Both the position numbers and the translations under genes were made by a program. A model generated the notes under the pieces. The model saw nothing but the letters and a program-made list of their open reading frames with translations. It made no database searches and was not told the origin of the DNA. Of a DNA stretch of 64,000 bases, positions 27,913-35,523 are shown one piece after another. Where the stretch lies: positions 62,001-126,000 of the forward strand of contig DAIOGF010000001.1 in assembly GCA_036745415.1 (NCBI GenBank), in the 5' to 3' direction. How positions within the stretch are numbered: position 1 is the stretch's first letter; the number at the start of each line of letters is the position of its first letter. Source of the stretch: CAILQE01 sp036745415. Lineage in GTDB: Bacteria > Patescibacteriota > Saccharimonadia > Saccharimonadales > UBA4665.

Positions 27913-27921
27913 ATTTTAACA
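27913..27921 (-). promoter_or_regulatory. Extended -10 promoter of tRNA-Glu
   Basis: TGTTAAAAT on the reverse strand, 16 nt from the mature tRNA 5' end. Same TGnTAWAAT form as the tmRNA and RRM promoters. Confidence 0.55.
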
Positions 27922-28024
27922 TAACAGATACGAAAAATAAAGGTCTATATATCTTAGAATATACCCTGGTTTTGAATTTTAATTGTTTTTGTTTTTCGGA
28001 GCGGTCAGTCAGATAGCTCTTACT

Positions 28025-28061
28025 GTGGCTTATTCTAGCATAAAAGCTATCAATAAGCCAC
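28025..28061. repeat. Long inverted repeat between tRNA-Glu and a surface-protein gene
   Basis: GTGGCTTATT (28025-28034) pairs with AATAAGCCAC (28052-28061), and inside it TAGC (28036-28039) pairs with GCTA (28046-28049) around ATAAAA. The nearly continuous 14-bp hairpin lies just downstream of the gene ending at 28086. No T-tract follows on either strand, so a standard intrinsic terminator is not supported. The rest of the 27897-28085 gap holds only the tRNA promoter. Confidence 0.7.
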
Positions 28062-28085
28062 CCTTTATGCACAGTTAGTTTAAAT

Positions 28086-29243
28086 CTAACTTAATTTGTT
28101 CTTTAAAATTCGTCTAGACATGAAATACCCTACTGTGGTCGCCCCTATAAATAGCGTAATCGTATCACCAGGCCCAGTATTAACTAGCTTAGTAGGCGGA
28201 GTGGGATTTATAGTTTTAGCTAAAGATATTTGCCCAATACACAAAGGGTTTGTAACACTACCTTTAATATTTCCTAAAGAGTAATTTACATAAGCCTGAA
28301 CATTGTATGTAGTTCCCGGGTTCATATTAAATGTGTAAGGTAATTTATTAGCATCTACTGTAACGTTTTCTTTATTTATCTTTAGTAAAACAGAGTCAAC
28401 AGTTGCATCGTTTGCGCTATAGCTCACATCAATCCTAGCTGCACCGTTTATATTTTCTAATCTAATTAGATCACAAGTTGCTAGTTTTGGAGGAGTTACT
28501 GGCGGAACGCTTACAACCTCAACTTGATAAACAACTACAATTCTATAAGTCCAACAACCCCACATTGTTCCACTTCCAAAATTATTTGCAGCCTTATTTG
28601 CACCCAACTTAAGTCCATTAGTTCCCCAGTAGGTTACATATGAATCGCCGTTTGGTTGATTAATCCACTTACCATATGCATCGCTAAATACATTCACAGA
28701 ACCAGACACGAGCTTAAGCTTAACTGGCTGTCCATTACAGTTTAATGTTACTGATGTCGACACGCCCTTAGCATTGTAGGCTGTGATCATATCTCCGAAT
28801 TTAAAACTATTAGAAACAACTCCTGTTTTTGCACTAAGATATGAAGTTACGTCTTTAGCTACAGCCAATGGATGTTTTGGACTAACGTCAGGATTATATG
28901 CAGTTGACGCATCATTATGTAAGTAATTCCAAATATCAAATTTAGTTCCAGTAGCACAAGCATTTGTTAGTCCAGCTGAAGTATAAGCTGGATTATGTGC
29001 ATTATCCATATCATTGCCATTTGAGGACACTCTTATTCTTACGAAATTAGGTTCATTTCCAATATTTGGTACTCCACAAATACTATTGAATACAGGAGAG
29101 GCGCTTGTATTAAATCCACTAGATTTATATTGATAAAGACAACTTGCATTGGCGCTAACGCCACCAACAAAGACTGCAGCAATTCCTAGACTTATAGCTG
29201 CAAGTAATACGCTTAGTGTTTTAGGGTTTTTAAAAAATTTCAT
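28086..29243 (-). CDS. Secreted, putatively anchored surface protein (VNTGPG C-terminus)
   Basis: 385 aa. The signal peptide ends near VSANA. The mature part contains cysteines, a TxNACATGTKFDIWNYLHND segment, a TYWGTNG motif and, after a PPVTPPK linker, an Ig-like domain. The end reads LVNTGPGDTITLF, a hydrophobic helix, then RRILKNKLS: the same tail plan as the propeller proteins. The start at 29243 follows AAGGAGAATAGT; the open frame to 29264 lies inside the previous gene. No known enzyme family recognised. Confidence 0.8.
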   Translation of the reverse strand: MKFFKNPKTLSVLLAAISLGIAAVFVGGVSANASCLYQYKSSGFNTSASPVFNSICGVPNIGNEPNFVRIRVSSNGNDMDNAHNPAYTSAGLTNACATGTKFDIWNYLHNDASTAYNPDVSPKHPLAVAKDVTSYLSAKTGVVSNSFKFGDMITAYNAKGVSTSVTLNCNGQPVKLKLVSGSVNVFSDAYGKWINQPNGDSYVTYWGTNGLKLGANKAANNFGSGTMWGCWTYRIVVVYQVEVVSVPPVTPPKLATCDLIRLENINGAARIDVSYSANDATVDSVLLKINKENVTVDANKLPYTFNMNPGTTYNVQAYVNYSLGNIKGSVTNPLCIGQISLAKTINPTPPTKLVNTGPGDTITLFIGATTVGYFMSRRILKNKLS

Positions 29244-29253
29244 ACTATTCTCC

Positions 29254-29655
29254 TTAATTTCCATATCCGTAACCAGATCCCAAATCTGGCAACGTAGTTG
29301 TTGTTACTGGTGGTTTATATGGCACCGGCAATGTTGTTGTGGTAGATGTAGTAGTTGTGCTTACTGGCTTTACTTCCGTAGTTGTAGTTACTTCAGGCAC
29401 ATAAGGCAAGGTTGTTGTTGTTTCTACTGGAACTACATGAGTGTGTTTTTTAGGCACACATTTATGGCAAGGACATTTGCTCTCATAATTATTTTCAACG
29501 ACAACTACACGATTAACATCTTCATGCGACTTGCATTCAATTAAAGCTCCAACCACAATGCCGCCAACAAGAAAAGCACCTGCAGCCAATATTCTACCGA
29601 AGTAATTCTTCTCTTTGTTCCCAGCTCCCGTATTTGGTGCAATATTTGGATTCAT
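29254..29655 (-). CDS. Hypothetical membrane protein with N-terminal PNTGAG and Thr-rich tail
   Basis: 133 aa. It begins MNPNIAPNTGAGNKEKNY, then a membrane helix (about residues 22-40), a Cys/His cluster (CPCHKCVPKKH), and a Thr/Pro-rich, low-complexity extracellular-type tail ending SGYGYGN. The ATG follows a GAGGTGAG site. The next gene's ribosome-binding site overlaps its stop codon, so the two are an operon. The PNTG motif is at the opposite end from that of the neighbouring anchored proteins. Confidence 0.72.
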   Translation of the reverse strand: MNPNIAPNTGAGNKEKNYFGRILAAGAFLVGGIVVGALIECKSHEDVNRVVVVENNYESKCPCHKCVPKKHTHVVPVETTTTLPYVPEVTTTTEVKPVSTTTTSTTTTLPVPYKPPVTTTTLPDLGSGYGYGN

Positions 29656-29775
29656 ATTTAACTCACCTCAAAAAGATTTAACAGGCTAAAATATTAGCCA
29701 TAATTTTTATTACTAAATAATTATAGGCTCAAAAGATATAACAGTCAATGTTTTTGATTAATTATCAATATTATT

Positions 29776-31881
29776 TTAATAAGTATAACCTTTTTTATTT
29801 ATACTAAATCCAAATGTTGATCCTTTATTAATTGAGCTATCGAATATAACTGCTCCGCCGTGGGCAATAATAATTTTTTTAGCCATATATAGCCCTATGC
29901 CCGTACCATCAGGTCTAACTTTCTTGGCATTTGATCCTCTATAAAATTTAGTGAATAGATGTGGCTGCTCTTCTTTTGGAACTCCAATACCACTATCAAT
30001 GACTCTAAGCTCTATATTATTATCTTGTTCGATTAATTTTATTTCTATAGAGCCTTTTTCAGGAGTGTAATAAATTGCATTATCAAGGAAATTCATAACT
30101 ACTTGCCTTATCTTATTTTCATCCATGTCTATGGTCGGAAAATCTTTTGGTTTTTTGTAAACCAAGTTGATTCTGTGAGTTCTGGCATTATCTTTAAGTT
30201 GATCAACTTCTTGTTCAACTACTTCAGCTAGATTTACTTTAGATGCTTCTATTGAGAACTTTCCGCTTTTAAGCCTAGATAGATTTAATAGATCCGATAT
30301 TAAATAAACCATCTTAGATGAACCATAAAATGCCTGATTGAGCATCTCCCGTTGAACTTTATTAATCTTTCCGGCATCCTCATCTAGGACCATAGATAAA
30401 TATCCCTTTACGCTAGTTAGCGGAGTTCTTAATTGATGCGACGCCATAGAAATAAAGTCATCCTTATTTTGATCTTCAACTCTAAGTCTCTGATTAGCAC
30501 TCTTTAATTTAGAAGTTGCTTCATCAATTTCTAACTTAAGCTCTTGGTTAAACTTCTCTATCTTTACATAATTAATTGCGTTTTGAAGACTAATCGCAAT
30601 TTCATCGACTGCGATAGTTAAAAATCTAATATCTGCAAAGCTGTATAGATTTCCAGATTTCCTATATCCAATCAATAAATAGCCAAGATTTTGATCCTTA
30701 GTTCTAATTCGAATAGAAAGAGTGTAGCCATGTTTTTTTAATTCAGTAGAAATAGGGGATGAATCATCTTCAGTATTAATTAAATACAAATTATTTTTAT
30801 CTAATATCTCAATTAGATCTTTATCTTGTTTATCGTTCTCAATATTAGATATTAGGTAGTCAATCTTAGAAGGCTTTAAAGCTTCACTCAATAAATTCCT
30901 ACTCTTATCCAAAATGTCTTTTAAGTTAGCACTGCTAATTAGGACATTACCTAATTTATCTAATGTAAGTTGAGGATCGAAATATTCTTGGAAGAATAAC
31001 CTATTAGATAATTTATTAAAGAAATATTTAATAGGCTGGAAAGCTGCCGCTATTAAGAAAGTAGCGCCTATAAAGAAAACAACTGCAGTAGAAGATAATT
31101 TAATATTTAGAATATATCTAGTTACTAAAATCATTGGAACACTATAGACAAGAAGTACTGCGGACAATGTAAAAATGTAAGTAACGGAACGCGCTACAGC
31201 TTCGCGTGTATCTAATAATTTATGCTTAATAATTGTGTAGGCGATTATAACCACAAAAAAAGCACTTGAGAGAGTCGAGACTTGAATTAAGTATTTTAGA
31301 TTTGGAAAATACTGACCAACTTCATTACCAAATAAGTTTCCGAGCAAAATAACGGCGGCTCCAAAAGTAATTAAATTAATCTGAGTTTTAGCTAACTTAG
31401 AAGTACCCTTTTTATTTCTGATAAGTAAAATAAGGCCAGCTATAATTATCAAATCTATAGAAAGCACTACCGGAAGATAAACAAAACTAGAATTAACAAT
31501 TGCAGCACCATAGGTATCAATGCTAACTTTCGTTATAAATTTCTGGGTTAAGCTAACGAACAGCACGAACAAGGAAACTATAACTGCCAAGGTGCCCAGA
31601 AAAGCACTCTTATATTTTTTGAAATAATTAAGGCAGAAGAATAAGAAAAAAAGCGCAGTTAAGGATATGAAGAAAACGGCAAGATTAACGCAGAATAATG
31701 CAATTTTTGAACTATTCGTAAAATCAGCAATCGCAAGAGTTAAAATCCACAGCTCCATAGTGCTAGCTAATCCGAAGAATAATTTAGTCTTTACGTCAGA
31801 TTTCTTTAAATTCTTAAAAATTATAGAAACCACATAACTAACCGAGACTATAGAAATTAAATATATAATGGATTTAAACAT
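29776..31881 (-). CDS. Membrane sensor histidine kinase (7-8 TM + GAF-like + HisKA + HATPase)
   Basis: 701 aa. Residues 1-260 hold about eight hydrophobic segments in the manner of 7TM-type histidine kinase N-termini. A GAF-like domain spans about 310-450. The dimerisation/phosphoacceptor box is MASHQLRTPLTSVKGYL (His about residue 485), then the ATPase with N box QVVMNFLDNAIYYTP, G1 VIDSGIGVPKEE, F box LFTKFYRG and G2 GTGIGLYMAKKI. No receiver domain is attached; two stand-alone receivers lie 1.5-2 kb away on the other strand and are the natural partners. Confidence 0.92.
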   Translation of the reverse strand: MFKSIIYLISIVSVSYVVSIIFKNLKKSDVKTKLFFGLASTMELWILTLAIADFTNSSKIALFCVNLAVFFISLTALFFLFFCLNYFKKYKSAFLGTLAVIVSLFVLFVSLTQKFITKVSIDTYGAAIVNSSFVYLPVVLSIDLIIIAGLILLIRNKKGTSKLAKTQINLITFGAAVILLGNLFGNEVGQYFPNLKYLIQVSTLSSAFFVVIIAYTIIKHKLLDTREAVARSVTYIFTLSAVLLVYSVPMILVTRYILNIKLSSTAVVFFIGATFLIAAAFQPIKYFFNKLSNRLFFQEYFDPQLTLDKLGNVLISSANLKDILDKSRNLLSEALKPSKIDYLISNIENDKQDKDLIEILDKNNLYLINTEDDSSPISTELKKHGYTLSIRIRTKDQNLGYLLIGYRKSGNLYSFADIRFLTIAVDEIAISLQNAINYVKIEKFNQELKLEIDEATSKLKSANQRLRVEDQNKDDFISMASHQLRTPLTSVKGYLSMVLDEDAGKINKVQREMLNQAFYGSSKMVYLISDLLNLSRLKSGKFSIEASKVNLAEVVEQEVDQLKDNARTHRINLVYKKPKDFPTIDMDENKIRQVVMNFLDNAIYYTPEKGSIEIKLIEQDNNIELRVIDSGIGVPKEEQPHLFTKFYRGSNAKKVRPDGTGIGLYMAKKIIIAHGGAVIFDSSINKGSTFGFSINKKGYTY

Positions 31882-31924
31882 AAGCTTTATTAATATTAAC
31901 TATATCTTAAATTAGCCTATTTTT

Positions 31925-32725
31925 CTAATTGTCTTCGAGGTAAATTTCAGTAAGAGCGAATGGTTCAATATTCTTAAATAATTCGTGAGATTTAGCATCA
32001 TGAGGAATACATACTGGGATGAAATTATCGTCAAATTCACCATTATCTGCAGGAGTCTGTAAAGATTTCATTCCAGCAAGAGGCTCATAATCTAGTCCTA
32101 TTCTTCCAAAAGATAATACTGTAGGCATATTAATAACTGCAAACACACAGCTATCTCCAGCTTGCCCTCCTCTATTTACGACATTTTTAAACAAAGATAA
32201 GTAAGCAAGATCTGGGGCATTGATTCCATCTTTTTTTCGAATGTTATGAATCTTAATATTACTTTCCACGGTAATACATTTCATTAGATCTATGCCGCGC
32301 TCAGTGTAGTAATCTCTGAAATATTTAGCAGTAAGACCCTGGTTGGAATCAATAATATCGTCAATAATTATTAGCCCGGTCCTATCATTATCATCTCTCA
32401 TTCCGTCTGGAGTAAATCCGGATATTCTCGTCGAGTGAACTACCTCATTTCTAGCCATTCTAGTATCAAATAACAGCAAGAACATAGACTGGTCTTCATG
32501 AATCGACATAATATCTGGCATATATTTCCAATATTTCTTCTCGTTGGTACGAGCAATATTGGCGTAAATGCTATCAGGTTTAACCCAAAGAGAATATAGA
32601 TCTTGCGGCATATTCATTTCGTGGCCTATTCTTCTAGCCAAATCCGATTCTAGTATTTCTATATATTTATCGGTTAAATTATAGTCAGGTTCGTAGGAAA
32701 TATGTCTGTATTTTTCAGCACTCAT
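31925..32725 (-). CDS. Hypothetical protein (266 aa) in the signalling cluster
   Basis: Not recognised. Soluble, with the stretches SMFLLLFDTRMARNEVVHS, TGLIIIDDIIDSN and FAVINMPTVLSFGRIGLDYE. The run of an enzyme-like core with a hydrophobic beta strand before an Arg/Glu-rich segment faintly resembles N-acyltransferases such as acyl-homoserine-lactone synthases, but no diagnostic motif is complete. It overlaps the previous gene by 4 nt (ATGA type) and precedes the histidine kinase, so the three are probably one transcript. Confidence 0.7.
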   Translation of the reverse strand: MSAEKYRHISYEPDYNLTDKYIEILESDLARRIGHEMNMPQDLYSLWVKPDSIYANIARTNEKKYWKYMPDIMSIHEDQSMFLLLFDTRMARNEVVHSTRISGFTPDGMRDDNDRTGLIIIDDIIDSNQGLTAKYFRDYYTERGIDLMKCITVESNIKIHNIRKKDGINAPDLAYLSLFKNVVNRGGQAGDSCVFAVINMPTVLSFGRIGLDYEPLAGMKSLQTPADNGEFDDNFIPVCIPHDAKSHELFKNIEPFALTEIYLEDN

Positions 32726-33300
32726 TTTTTAGATCCCCTATTTTTATATGCCTTAATAACTGAATAAATTATTCCGGCGCCAATAATTGATCCACCTAGC
32801 TCTAGAGTTGCATTAACCCCAAGCCCTTCTTCTGCGCCATAAAATAGTCCACCAACAACTGCAGCAGTTCCGAGACTCATGGCAATACTATATTTTCTTC
32901 TCTCAGTGCGACTCTGTTTTGGAGATCTAAATTCTCTAGTTAGTAATGCAACCGGAGTCCCGGCTAATAGCCCCGCACCTAATTCAATAGCTAGATTAGA
33001 CTTGTCTGATTCTCTTAATTTTTCACCTCGCTTTGAAGTGAATATTGCCTGTCTTATGGTTTCTGCGCGGTTAGAGCTAAGGAGATCAGAGACCACTAAG
33101 CCCGATGAGCCCTCAACAAATAAGGTGCTGAGCCCCAATACTGCAGCATTGGAAATCTTATCTCCATGCGTAATAACTTCGCTAGCAGCAAGCATACCTA
33201 AACGTAAAACTTCATTTAGTGGTGAGATCATGGCTAGAGAATAAGCAGCAGCTAATCCTCCGCCAATTTTAGAATCTGTCCAGTTTTCTTTTTTATTCAC
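32722..33300 (-). CDS. Hypothetical multi-pass membrane protein (192 aa)
   Basis: Not recognised. Four or five moderately hydrophobic, Gly/Ala-rich segments (about residues 12-32, 53-72, 105-122, 140-158, 165-184) and a basic tail (KAYKNRGSKK). The start is GTG at 33300 after AGAGGGG. Its leader contains a strong hairpin with a U-tract. First gene of the unit with the unknown 266-aa protein and the kinase. Confidence 0.68.
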   Translation of the reverse strand: MNKKENWTDSKIGGGLAAAYSLAMISPLNEVLRLGMLAASEVITHGDKISNAAVLGLSTLFVEGSSGLVVSDLLSSNRAETIRQAIFTSKRGEKLRESDKSNLAIELGAGLLAGTPVALLTREFRSPKQSRTERRKYSIAMSLGTAAVVGGLFYGAEEGLGVNATLELGGSIIGAGIIYSVIKAYKNRGSKK

Positions 33301-33313
33301 TTTTACCCCTCTT

Positions 33314-33362
33314 AAAAAGAAAAAGTCACAAGATTTTAGAGCCTTTGCCCTACCCTTGTGAC
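33314..33362 (-). promoter_or_regulatory. Terminator-like hairpin in the 5' leader of the 33300 gene
   Basis: On the reverse strand GTCACAAG (33362-33355) pairs with CTTGTGAC (33332-33325) around a 22-nt purine-rich loop (GGTAGGGCAAAGGCTC...). TTTTTCTTTTT follows directly, and the ribosome-binding site AGAGGGG comes after that. The layout, hairpin plus U-tract before the first start codon, is that of an attenuator or riboswitch expression platform. The loop matches no riboswitch class that I recognise. Confidence 0.45.
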
Positions 33363-33438
33363 TAAATTGATTTTCTAATGTACTACTATTACTTTAGAAT
33401 ATAAATATGATTTTAGTCAATAGCATAAGCGTTAATTC

Positions 33439-33813
33439 ATGAATGATAAAAAAACTATAGCAATAATTGAAGATGATGATTCTATTCGGCAGATGTATGA
33501 ATACAAATTAATTTCTGCAGGATATAACGTATTAACCGCATCGGACGGAAGTGCTGGCTATAAATTAATCATTAAAAATAAGCCAGATCTTGTTCTGCTA
33601 GATTTAAAGCTTCCAAAAATGAGTGGCGATGAAGTGCTAGAAAAGCTTCGAAACACAGACGTAGGCGAAAGAATTAAAGTTATTATTATTACAAATATGT
33701 CTAAGGACGAAATGCCCCATTCACTTAGATTACTCAATGTTGAGAGAAGCATAGTAAAAGCTCAACATACTCCAAATCAGGTATTAGATATAATCGACGA
33801 AGTTTTAGCATAA
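33439..33813 (+). CDS. Single-domain response regulator (receiver only)
   Basis: 124 aa, one CheY-like receiver and no output domain. The acid pocket is IIEDDDS (residues 11-13), phosphoacceptor Asp55 in LVLLDLKLPKMSG, switch Thr in VIIITNMSK, and Lys in SIVKAQHT. Likely receives phosphate from the histidine kinase at 29776-31881 and acts by protein-protein contact. No ribosome-binding site before the ATG. The gene lies 33 nt before a second receiver gene. Confidence 0.92.
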   Translation: MNDKKTIAIIEDDDSIRQMYEYKLISAGYNVLTASDGSAGYKLIIKNKPDLVLLDLKLPKMSGDEVLEKLRNTDVGERIKVIIITNMSKDEMPHSLRLLNVERSIVKAQHTPNQVLDIIDEVLA

Positions 33814-33828
33814 TTTTTTTATTAAAAG

Positions 33829-33837
33829 TGCTAAAAT
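33829..33837 (+). promoter_or_regulatory. Extended -10 box before the second receiver gene
   Basis: TGCTAAAAT, ending 9 nt before the ATG at 33847. This would give a leaderless or 1-3-nt-leader mRNA starting at the second receiver, independent of the first. Confidence 0.4.
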
Positions 33838-33846
33838 TAAAACATT

Positions 33847-34212
33847 ATGACAAGAATTGCAATTATTGAAGATGATCAAGCAATTTCACAGATGTATCGA
33901 TTTAAATTTGAAAATGAAGGTTATGAAGTAGAATTAGCCGAAAATGGCCAAGATGGATTAATGCTAATCGAGCAATATAAGCCTCACGTTGTATTACTAG
34001 ACCTAATGATGCCAATTATGAATGGTGATGAAATGTTAGAAAAACTAAGAGAGCAAACTTGGGGAAGAAATATTGAAGTATATGTACTAACCAATATTGG
34101 AGAACAAGAAATTCCTCAGTCCATAAAGAAGCATAATGTTAAGAAAATTATTCTAAAAGCTGAACTCACCCCAAAACAAGTAGTAGATATTGTTAAGCGA
34201 GATATTAAATAA
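33847..34212 (+). CDS. Single-domain response regulator (receiver only), second copy
   Basis: 121 aa. IIEDDQA (acids at 8-10), phosphoacceptor Asp52 in VVLLDLMMPIMNG, YVLTNIGE with the switch Thr, and Lys in IILKAELTPKQ. It shares the domain plan and the conserved ITPxQVxDI-like end with its neighbour, so the two are paralogues. The murD start lies 3 nt downstream, so the receiver may be co-expressed with wall synthesis genes. Confidence 0.92.
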   Translation: MTRIAIIEDDQAISQMYRFKFENEGYEVELAENGQDGLMLIEQYKPHVVLLDLMMPIMNGDEMLEKLREQTWGRNIEVYVLTNIGEQEIPQSIKKHNVKKIILKAELTPKQVVDIVKRDIK

Positions 34213-34215
34213 ATT

Positions 34216-35523
34216 ATGAAAGTTGCAATTCTAGGTTACGGCCGTCAAGGCATATCTTCATATAATTATTTTTTAAAACAAAATGCAGATATAACCATAC
34301 ACGACATAAACAAAAATCTAGAATTACCAGAAGGCGCGAAATCCGTTCTTGGTGAAGATTATTTAAAAGATTTAAACCAATATGATCTTATTTTAAGAAG
34401 TCCAAAAATTCACCCTAGAGAAATTGTTGAAAATAACTCAGAAGATATTTTAGAAAAAATATCATCAAATACTAATGAGTTCTTTAAAGTATGTCCAAGT
34501 AAAAATATAATTGGAGTAACTGGAACCAAGGGAAAGGGAACAACCTCTACTTTAATATTTGAAATGCTCAAAAATGCCGGTTTTAATGTACATCTTGGTG
34601 GAAATATTGGAATATCTCCGCTTGATCTGCTAGACGAAGACATAAAACCAAGTGATTATGTGGTGCTTGAATTAGCAAACTTTCAAACTATTGATTTGAA
34701 GTTTTCACCTCACATTGGCGTATGCTTACTTGTTGAACCAGAACATCTTGATTGGCATCAAGATATGGATGAATACATCTCAGCAAAAGCTCAAATGTTT
34801 AAGAATCAAAATGAAAACGATATCGCAATTTATTACTCTAAGAATGAAAACTCAAAGACCGTAGTAAGCTCAGGAAAAGCTAAATTAATCCCCTATTTTG
34901 AAGAACCGGGTGCATTAATTAAGGATGACATCATTCAAATAGAAGATGTAAAAATATCTCATAAGTCTGACGTAAAACTACTAGGTGAGCACAATCTCCA
35001 AAACGTATGCGCCGCACTAACTGCAGTTTGGCAAGTCGAGAAAGATGCGGTGAATTACAGAAGAGTTATTGAAACCTTCACCAACTTACCTTTTAGATTA
35101 GAGCTTAGAAAAACAGTAAATGGAGTAAAGTACTTTAATGACTCTTTCTCTTCTAATTTAACAGCGACCAAGGCAGCACTAGATGCTATTAAAGAACCTA
35201 AAATATTAATTCTAGGAGGAAAAGATAGAGGCCTTGAATTAAAAGATCTATTAAGCTCAATTGAATCTCATAAAAATGATATTAAAAATATTATTGTTAT
35301 TGGTGAAGCAAGCAGTAGAATTGTTGATTCACTCAATGCAGCGGGATTTAATAACTACACTAATCTCGGACTTACAAATATGCAAAATATAATTGACGAA
35401 ACATTGAAAATTTCAATAGAAGGCGATGCAGTAGTATTATCGCCAGGTTTTCCAAGTTTTGATATGTTTAAAGATTTCGAAGATAGAGGAAAACAATTTA
35501 ATTCAATTGTAGATAAATTATGA
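34216..35523 (+). CDS. murD: UDP-N-acetylmuramoyl-L-alanine glutamate ligase (MurD/MurD2)
   Basis: Adds glutamate to UDP-MurNAc-L-Ala. ATP loop GVTGTKGKGTTSTL (about residue 98), VLELANFQTIDL, the Mur-ligase helix VEPEHLDWHQDMDEYISAK, GEHNLQNVCAALTA, and the C-terminal FNDSFSSNLTATKAAL and LSPGFPSFDMFKDFEDRG. The 435-aa length is normal. It overlaps murL by ATGA, which suggests that this enzyme is of the MurD2 type, adding L-Glu for later epimerisation. That substrate choice is inferred from the neighbour, not from residues. Confidence 0.92.
   Translation: MKVAILGYGRQGISSYNYFLKQNADITIHDINKNLELPEGAKSVLGEDYLKDLNQYDLILRSPKIHPREIVENNSEDILEKISSNTNEFFKVCPSKNIIGVTGTKGKGTTSTLIFEMLKNAGFNVHLGGNIGISPLDLLDEDIKPSDYVVLELANFQTIDLKFSPHIGVCLLVEPEHLDWHQDMDEYISAKAQMFKNQNENDIAIYYSKNENSKTVVSSGKAKLIPYFEEPGALIKDDIIQIEDVKISHKSDVKLLGEHNLQNVCAALTAVWQVEKDAVNYRRVIETFTNLPFRLELRKTVNGVKYFNDSFSSNLTATKAALDAIKEPKILILGGKDRGLELKDLLSSIESHKNDIKNIIVIGEASSRIVDSLNAAGFNNYTNLGLTNMQNIIDETLKISIEGDAVVLSPGFPSFDMFKDFEDRGKQFNSIVDKL

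Noticed and set aside
28025..28061. Hairpin as an ordinary intrinsic terminator
   Set aside because: No T-tract follows on either strand.
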